64,000 bases of DNA. Origin: Parasporobacterium sp. (GTDB lineage: Bacteria > Bacillota > Clostridia > Lachnospirales > Lachnospiraceae). Made by a program: the position numbers and the translations under genes. The notes beneath the pieces are model-generated. The model ran no database searches. It worked only from the letters and a program-made list of their open reading frames with translations, and was not told where the DNA came from. This document shows, in pieces, positions 37,132 through 45,159 of this stretch. Position 1 is the stretch's first letter; each line of letters begins with the position of its first letter. Location: contig JAFWOB010000086.1 of the NCBI GenBank assembly GCA_017510065.1, positions 1-64,000 of the forward strand. The letters run 5' to 3'.

Positions 37132-38479
37132 CTCCTTCCTGAAGATTCTTTCCGGAAAACACCGCGTTGGGACCGAATCTGGAGCGAAGTTCCTGCATGG
37201 CTGCATGGATCTGCCGTTCTTTTTCCAGGGCGTTCCGGTCCGTGAAAAGATCCAGCTGATACATGCCGTCGTCAGCAGACACATCGCCGGCACAGACGCT
37301 GATCCGCCGGAAGAGAAGCCTGTGATCCGTACGCTCGTCGAACTGTTCTGCCATCAGTGGAATGATATACCGGGGGATATTGGAACGCTCCTTTAACCGG
37401 ACGGTACCGTTATGGTGCCGCGGATGGATCCGTCCGAAAAAATCCATGACCAGAGGACCGCTGTAGGAAGGACAGTGCTCAAGACTCTTATAATCGTATC
37501 CCGTCCACCAGGTGAAGCAGTCGGAAAGAAGCTTTTTCCGGAACATATCGGTACAGAGGGAATCGATCATTTCCAGGAATACATTGCGGGCTTCCGGATA
37601 CGGATAGGGTCGGGTCAGAACCTGCCCGCAGGAAAGCGACCTGCCGGAAGGCCGGTAGTTTTTGATATCTTTCATGGTGACCGGTTCGATTCCCCAGGCA
37701 TGGTCGATCAGGATCTCGCCGTCAATGCCGAATTTGCGGTAGAACCATTCTTCGTCATATAAAGACATTTCAGCAATATCTCCCATGGTGAACAGATACG
37801 CATTCTGCAGAGTCCTTGCCTTTCCGCGCCCGATCTGCCAGAAATCCGTCAGCGGCCTGTGCTCCCAGAGCCTTAATTTGTAAGTGTCCTCATCCAGTGA
37901 GGCAATCCTGACGCCGTCTTTGTCCGGCGCTGTTTTTTTCGCAACGATATCCATTGCCACTTTGGCAAGATACAGATTGGTCCCGATGCCGGCCGTTGCA
38001 GTGATCCCGGTGGAAGAGAGCACATCCCGGATCATGGTGATGAGCATCAGACGCGCCGGATCCATACCGGCTTTTTGCGCCGGTTCTTCATAGAAATGCA
38101 GATAAGGGGCGGCGTCGATAAAGCTTTCATCAATCGAGTAGATGTGAATATCTTCCTGGGAAACATAGCGCAGGAAGATGGAGTAGATCCGGGCCGATAC
38201 CTTTTCGTATTCAGCCATCCGGGGAACGGCAGTGATATAGGAAAGGGTCTTGCCTGTCCGAAGCTCCCACTGCCGTATGGCCTGCTTCGCCTCGAACAGC
38301 CGCGGACGGCTCGGGACGCCTTTCTCTTTCAGGGCAGGACTCACCGCCAGGCAGATGGTATGGTCGGACCGGGAGGCGTCCGCAACCAGAAGATCTGCCT
38401 TCAGAGGATCCAGCCCCCGGTATACACACTCGACAGAGGCATAGAAGGATTTCATATCGATACAAAAATACGTTCCCAT
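37085..38479 (-). CDS. Second Y-family DNA polymerase (UmuC/UvrX-like)
   Basis: A 464-residue paralogue of the polymerase at 29.9 kb. Catalytic residues are in CIDMKSFYASVEC (residues 6-18) and YSIDESFIDAAPY near residue 115. Both paralogues share the thumb GIGTNLYLAKVAMDIVAK and the C-terminal EGAT..ERN.QIGGHKA. It has no YolD partner. A minus-strand terminator-like hairpin ends 14 nt before its start and no clear SD is seen, so expression may be attenuated. It overlaps the patatin gene by 47 nt at the 3' ends. Confidence 0.9.
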   Translation of the reverse strand: MGTYFCIDMKSFYASVECVYRGLDPLKADLLVADASRSDHTICLAVSPALKEKGVPSRPRLFEAKQAIRQWELRTGKTLSYITAVPRMAEYEKVSARIYSIFLRYVSQEDIHIYSIDESFIDAAPYLHFYEEPAQKAGMDPARLMLITMIRDVLSSTGITATAGIGTNLYLAKVAMDIVAKKTAPDKDGVRIASLDEDTYKLRLWEHRPLTDFWQIGRGKARTLQNAYLFTMGDIAEMSLYDEEWFYRKFGIDGEILIDHAWGIEPVTMKDIKNYRPSGRSLSCGQVLTRPYPYPEARNVFLEMIDSLCTDMFRKKLLSDCFTWWTGYDYKSLEHCPSYSGPLVMDFFGRIHPRHHNGTVRLKERSNIPRYIIPLMAEQFDERTDHRLLFRRISVCAGDVSADDGMYQLDLFTDRNALEKERQIHAAMQELRSRFGPNAVFSGKNLQEGATALERNLQIGGHKA

Positions 38480-38492
38480 GTCTGCATTCTAG

Positions 38493-38521
38493 AAAAAAAG
38501 AAGTCCCGTTTTCGGGACTTC
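38493..38521 (-). terminator. Terminator-like hairpin in the leader of the second Y-family polymerase
   Basis: On the minus strand, GAAGTCCCG (38521-38513) pairs with CGGGACTTC (38508-38500) across a 4-nt loop and is followed by seven T (38499-38493). It ends 14 nt upstream of the start codon, so it lies inside the leader of the gene it precedes. Confidence 0.75.
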
Positions 38522-38565
38522 TCAAACCGGAAAACTAAGTCACCTTCCGGTATAGATTCGGCAAA

Positions 38566-38832
38566 AAAACCCGATTGTGTACGCCAATTGCACAATAACT
38601 CCGGTTGTGTACGGCGGAACGGAAGCTTCTTTTGTTCGGACAGTCTTCAGATCGTAATATTGTTATAAAGTTGACCTCTCTGCATTAAAATTTATACTAT
38701 TTTATTTGCGACAAAGAGCTTGCCCTATTGAAAGAGCTCATTTTATGTACACAAACGAGCTTTTTGTGCCATCAGCGTACACAAATGAAAAAAATGTGCA
38801 ATTGACATACGTAACCGTCAACCATACGTAAC
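38566..38832. repeat. Intergenic cluster of inverted copies of a TTGTGTACG-type motif
   Basis: TTGTGTACG occurs at 38575-38583 and 38605-38613, 30 bp apart. Its complement GTACACAA occurs at 38747-38754 and 38777-38784, also 30 bp apart. Related CATACGTAAC lies at 38806-38815 and 38823-38832. A 10-bp inverted pair, CAATTGCACA (38585-38594) and TGTGCAATTG (38795-38804), links the two halves. The 400-bp gap (38480-38883) between two minus-strand genes holds no gene I can support; a TTGACC at 38671 with TACTAT at 38695 may be a + strand promoter-like sequence. Confidence 0.75.
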
Positions 38833-38883
38833 CGGTTCCTTGAGACAGGCTTCCCGGCAGCGTTGTCTTCTGCCTGCAGCTGC

Positions 38884-39924
38884 TTATCTAAGATAGGCAG
38901 CCAGAAGGTCAAAGGTGTTCTTCAGCCCATCGATATGGGTACGTTCATATCCATGGCTGTTGGCGGTGCCGGGGCCGATGGCGGCATGCCGGATGTCAAA
39001 ACCTGCGGTAATGCTGACATCGCAGTCGGTTCCGTAATGGGGCGTGAAGATATCCATGACATAATCGACGCCTGCTTCGATCGCAGTCCTTCTTAGTTCA
39101 CTGGTCATGGCCCAATGGTATGGGAAGCGGGAATCTTTGGCAAAGATGGAGACCTTTTTCTCATCGGAATTCTGTTCGGGCCCGGTCGGAGCAATATCGA
39201 TCGCCAGCATATCGCACACATCGGCGGGAAGCCATGAGGTGCCGTGACCGATCTCCTCATACATGGCAAAGTAAGCATAGACTTTGCGGGAAGGCGTGAA
39301 GGAAGGATCCTGTTTCCAAGCATGCATCAGGGTCAGAAGGACAGCGGCGCAGGCTTTATCATCGATGAAGCGGGATTTGATATAGCCGCCGGATACCGTG
39401 TAACGGGGATCCAGGGCGATCATATCGCCGGTGTCGATCCCGAGGGCTTCGGTATCCTTCCGGCATGTGACAGGCTCATCCAGGACGACGCAGACATTTT
39501 TCCGGAAATCGGGAGCGGTGTCCCGCAGCTCCTCCTCTGTTACATGGATCGAATTGGGCGTACGGCAGACTGTTCCTGTATAGACCTTTTCGCCCCTTGT
39601 GTAGATTCGGGCATTTTCTGTCATACAGTAAAAGGGGTAAAGCCCTCCGACCGGGCAGACATTCAGTGTCCCGTCCGGATTGATGTGCCGGACCATGAGT
39701 CCGATATCATCCAGGTGGGCAGTTACCGCGATGGCATTGCCGCTGCCGCCCAGATCGGCAATGACGCCTCCTTTACGGGTGACCTGGAAGGGATATTGCA
39801 TCTCTTCCAGGACGCCGCACAAAAACTCCTGTATCTTTTCATACTGTCCTGTGGTGCTGTCGATCGAAAGCAGTCGCTTCAGCATTTCCAGGCAGTAATC
39901 TTGATCAAATGTATATTCAGACAT
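38884..39924 (-). CDS. M42 family metallopeptidase
   Basis: A 346-residue aminopeptidase of family M42 (glutamyl aminopeptidase/FrvX-like), forming large dodecamers in the cytoplasm. Metal and catalytic residues are in AHLDDIGLMV (near residue 70), SRFIDDKACAA, YEEIGHGTS, AIDIAPTG and the C-terminal SHGYERTHIDGL. On the minus strand AAAGGGG precedes the start. It stands alone, with repeats downstream. It trims N-terminal residues from peptides, fitting the peptide-import theme of the window. Confidence 0.92.
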   Translation of the reverse strand: MSEYTFDQDYCLEMLKRLLSIDSTTGQYEKIQEFLCGVLEEMQYPFQVTRKGGVIADLGGSGNAIAVTAHLDDIGLMVRHINPDGTLNVCPVGGLYPFYCMTENARIYTRGEKVYTGTVCRTPNSIHVTEEELRDTAPDFRKNVCVVLDEPVTCRKDTEALGIDTGDMIALDPRYTVSGGYIKSRFIDDKACAAVLLTLMHAWKQDPSFTPSRKVYAYFAMYEEIGHGTSWLPADVCDMLAIDIAPTGPEQNSDEKKVSIFAKDSRFPYHWAMTSELRRTAIEAGVDYVMDIFTPHYGTDCDVSITAGFDIRHAAIGPGTANSHGYERTHIDGLKNTFDLLAAYLR

Positions 39925-40104
39925 AGCTTGGTCCCCTTTCCGGCCGTTTGTCAGCCGGAATGATTATACAAAAAACCCCGTCTGATGAAAACCCAAAACG
40001 GCTTTCTTTCTCTGCGCTGGTTCTTTTCTGGTGAAAAAAATCTGCGCTTATAGTATGATAGCAGGCAGATTATAAGGAAACCGGATCGGACCAAAGGAGG
40101 AAGG

Positions 40105-40650
40105 ATGGAACTTTACACAGGAAGACCAAAGCAGCCGGAAGAAAGGCTCCCGAGAGAACTGAGAACCTATGATCTTCTCGACCGCCTGGGGATTGAATAC
40201 CGCCGCGCCGACCATGAACCGGCAACGACGATGGAAGCATGCAATGCCATCGATGCTGCCCTTGAGGTTGTGATGTGCAAGAATCTGTTTCTGTGCAACC
40301 GTCAGAAAACCAGCTTTTATCTGCTGCTGATGCCGGGGGATAAGAAATTCAAGACAAAGGAACTGTCTCATCAGATCGGATCGGCCAGGCTGTCATTTGC
40401 GGATGGTGAAGATATGCTGAAATATCTGGATATAGAGCCTGGAGCAGTCAGCGTTATGGGACTGATGAATGACACCGGGCATCAGGTACAGCTCCTGATC
40501 GATGAAGACATCCTCAAGGACGAATACCTGGGATGCCATCCCTGCGTCTGCACCTCCAGCCTGAAACTGAAGATGAAAGATCTTCTGGAACGTTATCTGC
40601 CGGCTGTAGGGCATGAGTACAGAACCGTCCGGTTAGTGGGGGAAGAATAA
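40105..40650 (+). CDS. YbaK/ProX family aminoacyl-tRNA deacylase
   Basis: A 181-residue trans-editing protein of the prolyl-tRNA deacylase (ProXp/PrdX) type, which removes wrong amino acids from tRNA-Pro. Typical sequence includes YRRADHEPATTMEAC near residue 35, KNLFLCNRQKTSFYLLLMPGDKKFKTKEL, and VSVMGLMNDTGHQVQLLIDEDIL. AAAGGAGGAAGG precedes the start. A possible -10, TATGAT, lies at 40054-40059. The phosphoesterase gene begins directly after its stop. Confidence 0.88.
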   Translation: MELYTGRPKQPEERLPRELRTYDLLDRLGIEYRRADHEPATTMEACNAIDAALEVVMCKNLFLCNRQKTSFYLLLMPGDKKFKTKELSHQIGSARLSFADGEDMLKYLDIEPGAVSVMGLMNDTGHQVQLLIDEDILKDEYLGCHPCVCTSSLKLKMKDLLERYLPAVGHEYRTVRLVGEE

Positions 40651-41397
40651 ATGAGCCTTTATGCCATCGGCGATCTGCATCTGCATTTTGGGTCGGAGCT
40701 GAAGGCCCGCTCTCAGCTGCACGACAGAGTCTGGAAAGATCACGAACAGAAGTTTCTGAAGAACTGCAGGAAGATGCTCTCGCAGGAAGATACCCTGGTG
40801 CTGGCAGGCGATCACAGCTGGGGAAAGAATCTGACCGAATGTGAAAAAGATCTTCAGTTTATCGCGGATCTTCCCGGCAGAAAGATCCTGCTGCGGGGCA
40901 ATCATGATATGTTCTGGGATGCAAAGAAGACGGACCGGCTGCGGGAACTGTATGACGGAAAGCTGTATTTTCTGCAGGATAACTATTTCTCCTATCGGGA
41001 GTATGCCATCGTTGGAACAAAGGGATATACCTTTGAAGGCCCGTTCTATCTGAATGCATACCACCAGATCTGCGGATGGGATGAGCAGGAAGAAGAACAT
41101 GCGAAAAAACTGGTGGAGCGGGAAGCCGTGAGACTGAGAACTTCCCTGGAGGCAGCGAAACAGGATGGGTATCGGAAGTTCCTCCTGTTCCTTCATTATC
41201 CGCCGACTAACATCCTGGAGAAACGAAGCGCCTTTACGGAGATGGCAAAAGAGTATGGCGCAGAGCAGGTCATTTACGCCCACTGCCATGGGGAACGCAG
41301 ATTCTATGACAGCATTATGGGGGAGTTTGAGGGCGCCGAGTACCGGCTGGTATCCGGAGATTATCTGAGGTGGAAGCCGCTGAAGATCATGGACTGA
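40651..41397 (+). CDS. Metallophosphoesterase family protein
   Basis: A 248-residue calcineurin-like phosphoesterase. Motifs in order are GDLHLHFG (residues 7-14), GDHSWG, RGNHDMFW near residue 86, FLHYPP and YAHCHGERR. It follows the deacylase stop without a gap, so the two are cotranslated. Many homologues in Firmicutes are annotated only as serine/threonine phosphatase-like; the substrate is unknown. Confidence 0.88.
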   Translation: MSLYAIGDLHLHFGSELKARSQLHDRVWKDHEQKFLKNCRKMLSQEDTLVLAGDHSWGKNLTECEKDLQFIADLPGRKILLRGNHDMFWDAKKTDRLRELYDGKLYFLQDNYFSYREYAIVGTKGYTFEGPFYLNAYHQICGWDEQEEEHAKKLVEREAVRLRTSLEAAKQDGYRKFLLFLHYPPTNILEKRSAFTEMAKEYGAEQVIYAHCHGERRFYDSIMGEFEGAEYRLVSGDYLRWKPLKIMD

Positions 41398-41420
41398 GAT
41401 GGGGATATCTGAAGTTTTTA

Positions 41421-41449
41421 TTGGAGCGCAGGTACATTAATGATAGAAT
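41421..41449 (+). promoter_or_regulatory. Sigma-A type promoter before the GNAT operon
   Basis: TTGGAG (41421-41426), a 17-bp spacer and TAGAAT (41444-41449) lie 58 bp before the first gene of the run that ends with the YwlG-like gene at 45.7 kb. Confidence 0.6.
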
Positions 41450-41506
41450 AGGGGAACAGGCAATTTAAGAAAAGTGAGAGTATATTTCATCAGAAACGGA
41501 GACAAC

Positions 41507-42085
41507 ATGGAAATCAGAATTGCAGACCCGGGCGATGCCGCAGCAATACGAAACATCTATGCCCCTTATGTTACCGATACGGCGATCACATTTGAATACG
41601 ATGTTCCGGATGTGCAGGAGTTTCAGCGCCGCATAGACAATACGCTGAAAAGATATCCTTATCTTGTCGCTTTGGAGCAGGGCACTGTCATCGGTTATGC
41701 CTATGCAGGTCCCTTCCGTCCCCGGGCAGCCTACCAACATAGTGTGGAAGCTTCCATCTACGTAGACAGGAAACAGTCCGGAAAAGGTGTCGGCAGGATT
41801 CTTTACACGGAGCTGGAGAAGATCCTTCTCAGGCAGAACGTTCATGTCATGTACGCCTGCATCACGGCAACGGAGCGGGAACAGGATGAACATCTGACCG
41901 ATAAAAGTATTCTTTTCCATGAACATTTGGGATATACTCTTGTGGGACGTTTTTTTCACTGCGGCTATAAATTCGATAAATGGTACAGCATGATCTGGAT
42001 GGAAAAACGGATCGGCGAGCAGCCGGATCATCCGGAAGCATTCCTTCCGTTCCCGGATCTTGTGCAGAAGGAGAAAAACTCATGA
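41507..42085 (+). CDS. GNAT N-acetyltransferase, phosphinothricin acetyltransferase-like
   Basis: A 192-residue acetyltransferase. The start MEIRIADPGDAAAIRNIYAPYV is that of the Pat/MddA branch, which acetylates phosphinothricin, methionine sulfoximine or related amino acids. RPRAAYQHSVEASIYVD and the acetyl-CoA loop KQSGKGVGRILY follow. ATG 41507 has ACGGAG upstream; a GTG at 41474 would add 11 residues with no family match. Its stop overlaps the next start (ATGA). First gene of a closely packed run of seven. Confidence 0.88.
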   Translation: MEIRIADPGDAAAIRNIYAPYVTDTAITFEYDVPDVQEFQRRIDNTLKRYPYLVALEQGTVIGYAYAGPFRPRAAYQHSVEASIYVDRKQSGKGVGRILYTELEKILLRQNVHVMYACITATEREQDEHLTDKSILFHEHLGYTLVGRFFHCGYKFDKWYSMIWMEKRIGEQPDHPEAFLPFPDLVQKEKNS

Positions 42086-42546
42086 ACGATCTGAATGAGT
42101 GGATCTGGAACGAGATCATCGCGCGGGAGGGGAAGACCTTCATTGATCATAAAGGGAACCCTTTTTCCTATCATGTACGGCGCACAAAAGCAGGCGATAT
42201 GCTGAGCGAAATGCGGATCGACGGAAAATCGAAATCCATCACCAGGGCAACGGCTCTTCTGGCTTATCACCGGATGCTGGAACTTCTGGAAACAAAAGGT
42301 GAGATCAGCGGGCACAGAAAGCTTGGCGCCTTTGGCTCAGAGTATCTCTATCCGGTCTTTCTGGATATGAAGGAAGGAAGCAGGGAAACAGAAGCACTGC
42401 CGGAGTCTTCTGAAGAACTATCAGAGGAACGGCCAAAGGAGGAACTGCCGCTCCGGGTATGTTTAAGCTGCGGGTATTCCACCAATGAGGATTTTGCTTT
42501 CTGTCCCAAATGCGGCGCCAGATTTCAGATACAGGAAAAGGATTGA
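42082..42546 (+). CDS. Small protein with C-terminal zinc ribbon
   Basis: A 154-residue protein of unknown function. The N-terminal half (WIWNEIIAREGKTFIDHKGNPFSYHVRR) resembles nothing I can name with certainty and looks like a small DNA- or nucleotide-binding domain. An acidic linker (residues about 105-128) leads to a zinc ribbon, CLSCGYS...FCPKCGARF. It overlaps the acetyltransferase stop by 4 nt. The 73-residue gene follows 7 bp later. Confidence 0.75.
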   Translation: MNDLNEWIWNEIIAREGKTFIDHKGNPFSYHVRRTKAGDMLSEMRIDGKSKSITRATALLAYHRMLELLETKGEISGHRKLGAFGSEYLYPVFLDMKEGSRETEALPESSEELSEERPKEELPLRVCLSCGYSTNEDFAFCPKCGARFQIQEKD

Positions 42547-42553
42547 GTCAGAA

Positions 42554-42775
42554 ATGTTTTTCAACAAGAAGAAAAAGATACAGCCCGATACCAGATTCCA
42601 ATCTGACCGGTATACGCCGGTCCTTCGGTGCAGCATCTGCACCGGTGAGCAGACGGCCGGCTTCCGGGATCAGACAACCGGGGAATTCCATGAGGTCATG
42701 CTGATCCGCGATGACCGGGATCTGGAAGAATTCAAGTTCACCTACGGTGTCACGGAGATCAAGAAAGAGTATTAG
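42554..42775 (+). CDS. 73-residue conserved-looking small protein
   Basis: Begins MFFNKKKKIQPDTRF and contains a CSIC pair (RCSICTGEQTAGF) and EVMLIRDDRDLEEFKFTYG near the C-terminus. I recall similar 70-residue proteins in Lachnospiraceae with variable and probably wrong names; no function is known. ATG 42554 is chosen because it follows the previous stop by 7 bp; the longer in-frame ORF would overlap that gene. The CxxC may bind metal or be redox active. Confidence 0.7.
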   Translation: MFFNKKKKIQPDTRFQSDRYTPVLRCSICTGEQTAGFRDQTTGEFHEVMLIRDDRDLEEFKFTYGVTEIKKEY

Positions 42776-42791
42776 AGGACAGGCAAACGCC

Positions 42792-43769
42792 ATGAACAAA
42801 CGGGAATTTACAGAAGCGCTTGAAAAAATGAATCTTCCCAGGAAAGAGTTTATCATCCTTTCCGGAGGATCCCTTCTGATGCGGGGACTGAGGGAACAGA
42901 CAGAAGATCTTGATATCACCGTTTCCAAAGAACTGGCGCAAAGGATCGATCTGTATCATTGTCCGCAGGATGACCACGGACTGTATATGCCGTTTGAAAA
43001 TGTACAGATGATGGACGATATGGACAAGTTCCGCTTTGATATGGTGGACGGATACCGCTGTGAGTCCCTGGAAGATATCCTGCGTCAGAAAAAGGAGTGG
43101 AACCGGGAAAAAGATCAAAGAGACATCGAAGTGATCGAAAAGGCACTGCGGGACCGGGAGGAACGGCTGCACAAACAGATGGCGTTTTCCCTGGAGATCG
43201 ATAAGGAGAAAAACATTTTCCGACAGACTCATCTGTCCGGGCACGGACGGAATGAAAACGATGCGGAACACGCATGGCACATGGCGATCATGGCCTATCT
43301 GCTGCGGGAATATGCCAATGAACCCGTGGATATCACCAAGGTCATGCTGATGTGCCTGATCCATGATATTGTGGAGATCGATGCAGGCGATACTTACGCC
43401 TACGATGAAGAGATGCTGAAAACCCAGAAAGAACGGGAAGAAAAGGCAAAAGAGCGGATCTTCTCCCTGCTTCCGGAGGATCAGAAAGAAGAACTGACCG
43501 CTTTGTTTGATGAATTCGAAGACTATCAGACGGCAGAGGCTAAATTTGCCCATTCGCTGGATAATTTCCAGCCCCTGATCCTGAATAACAGCAATGGCGG
43601 CAGTGACTGGGAAGAACATGATGTGTCTGCCGAAACCGTCTATGGCAGGCAGGTGAAAACCCGTCTGGGATCGGAGGTCCTGTATGAAACCACGGACCGG
43701 ATCCTGAAGGATAATATCCGGAAAGGAAGTCTCCGGGAACAGATCCCGGATCAAAGGAGCACAAAATGA
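42792..43769 (+). CDS. HD-domain phosphohydrolase fused to an N-terminal nucleotidyltransferase-like domain
   Basis: A 325-residue two-domain protein. Residues about 1-105 resemble a minimal nucleotidyltransferase (SGGSLLMRGLREQTEDLDITVS: GG...D.D pattern). Residues about 120-325 are an HD domain of the YfbR/HD_3 type, with metal ligands in NDAEHAWHMAIMAYLL, CLIHDIVEIDAGD and KFAHSLDNFQPLI. YfbR-like enzymes dephosphorylate deoxynucleotides. ATG 42792 avoids overlap with the previous gene. It overlaps the following lipoprotein gene by 4 nt. The fusion suggests nucleotide handling, as inference. Confidence 0.8.
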   Translation: MNKREFTEALEKMNLPRKEFIILSGGSLLMRGLREQTEDLDITVSKELAQRIDLYHCPQDDHGLYMPFENVQMMDDMDKFRFDMVDGYRCESLEDILRQKKEWNREKDQRDIEVIEKALRDREERLHKQMAFSLEIDKEKNIFRQTHLSGHGRNENDAEHAWHMAIMAYLLREYANEPVDITKVMLMCLIHDIVEIDAGDTYAYDEEMLKTQKEREEKAKERIFSLLPEDQKEELTALFDEFEDYQTAEAKFAHSLDNFQPLILNNSNGGSDWEEHDVSAETVYGRQVKTRLGSEVLYETTDRILKDNIRKGSLREQIPDQRSTK

Positions 43770-44050
43770 AAAAGATGAACAAAACATTTCTGGCCGGCAC
43801 TGCATTTGCGGTGAGCGCAGCAGCAGTGATGACCCTGAACGGATGCTGCTGTGTGCCGGGGCCGCAGCCGTCTGTTTACGGCCCGCCGGAGTACTTCGGT
43901 CTTCCGTCTTTGGCAGAGATCGAATCTGCTTTTCTGATCGAACCGGAAACGAAGATCCAGATGCCGACGATAGAAGAAATTGAAACGGATTTTACAGTGG
44001 AAACAGAGATCCAGGAAGATGTCTACGGACCGCCGGAGTGGTTTGACTGA
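43766..44050 (+). CDS. Small lipoprotein with duplicated VYGPPE motif; candidate radical SAM substrate
   Basis: A 94-residue predicted lipoprotein. The signal ends in TLNGC (lipobox, Cys27, followed by two more Cys). The mature part is a head-to-tail pseudo-symmetry: VYGPPEYFG, then LPSLAEIESAFLIEPETKIQ, then MPTIEEIETDFTVETEIQED, then VYGPPEWFD at the C-terminus. Its start overlaps the HD gene stop (ATGA) and its stop shares a base with the radical SAM start (TGATG). Tight coupling to a SPASM enzyme makes it a candidate peptide substrate; this is inference. Confidence 0.8.
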   Translation: MKKMNKTFLAGTAFAVSAAAVMTLNGCCCVPGPQPSVYGPPEYFGLPSLAEIESAFLIEPETKIQMPTIEEIETDFTVETEIQEDVYGPPEWFD

Positions 44051-45159
44051 TGGAACGGGAAGATCTGTACAACCTGAAGAAGGCGCAGATGTCGGAACTT
44101 GCCGCATACAGGAAAACGCTTTACGATCATCCGGTTCTGAAGTTCCTTTTTCTGGAGCTGACGCTGCGCTGCAATGAGAGATGTCTTCACTGCGGCTCCC
44201 TGTGCGGGGATGTGCCAAGTGATGAGCTGACATTTGAACAGTACCGTAGGATCCTCTCGGATATCAGACAGGATTTTGATATCCGGCAGTTCCAGCTGTG
44301 CATTACCGGAGGAGAGCCGCTCCTTCGGAAGGATTTCTTTGAGATCATGGGATATGCGGATCAGCTGGGATACAACTGGGGCATGACGTCCAACGGAACG
44401 CTGATCGATCCGGAAACCGCGCGAAAACTCCATGACTGCCATATGAAGACGATTTCCATCAGCATTGACGGACTGGAAGCGTCCCACAATGCCTTCCGGC
44501 AGACAAAGGACGGCTATCAGCGGGCGATGAAGGGCATAGAAGCGCTGATCGCGGAAGGTGGATTTAAGCATATCCAGGTCACCTCTGTCATGAATCACGG
44601 GAATATCCATGAACTGGAGAAGATGTATGAACTGTTTGCCGGCATGGATATCGACAGCTGGCGGGTGATCGGGATCGAACCCATGGGAAGAGCCCTGCTG
44701 CACCCGGAACTGCTGCTGACGGCCGAAGACCAGCGCTATCTCTTTGATTTTATCCGGGAACGGCGGATGGAGGATATGCCGGTCACCTATGGATGCAGCC
44801 ATTTCCTGGGATTTCATTATGAGCGGGAAGTAAGGGAGAGGTATTTTCTGTGCAATACCGGTATCTATACCGCCAGCATCTGCTGCAACGGCGATATCAT
44901 CGGATGCCTGGATATCGAACGCCGTCCGGAATTCGTGCAGGGGAATATCCTGCATGACAGGCTGAAGGATGTCTGGGAGAATCGCTTCCGGTGCTTCCGG
45001 GAAGACCTGGCGGAGCGCAGTAGAACCTGCGCGGCATGCGAGTACCGGACCTGGTGCAATGGGGGTGCGCATCACAGCTATGATTATGATGCGGAACAGC
45101 AAAGGATCTGTTTCAAAGGGATCCTGTGGAATTCAGATAGTGAGGTAACAAATAAATGA
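44050..45159 (+). CDS. Radical SAM/SPASM domain protein
   Basis: A 369-residue radical SAM enzyme. The CX3CX2C cluster is CNERCLHC (near residues 41-48), GGEPLL follows near residue 96, and IDGLEASHNAFRQTKDGY is the usual core. The C-terminal SPASM region has cysteines in CNTGIYTASICCNGDIIGC and CAACEYRTWCNGG, suited to two auxiliary Fe-S clusters, with AEQQRICF at the end. Such enzymes often modify ribosomal peptides, heme precursors or sulfatases. The overlapping upstream gene encodes the VYGPPE lipoprotein, its best candidate substrate. The YwlG-like gene overlaps downstream. Confidence 0.92.
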   Translation: MEREDLYNLKKAQMSELAAYRKTLYDHPVLKFLFLELTLRCNERCLHCGSLCGDVPSDELTFEQYRRILSDIRQDFDIRQFQLCITGGEPLLRKDFFEIMGYADQLGYNWGMTSNGTLIDPETARKLHDCHMKTISISIDGLEASHNAFRQTKDGYQRAMKGIEALIAEGGFKHIQVTSVMNHGNIHELEKMYELFAGMDIDSWRVIGIEPMGRALLHPELLLTAEDQRYLFDFIRERRMEDMPVTYGCSHFLGFHYEREVRERYFLCNTGIYTASICCNGDIIGCLDIERRPEFVQGNILHDRLKDVWENRFRCFREDLAERSRTCAACEYRTWCNGGAHHSYDYDAEQQRICFKGILWNSDSEVTNK

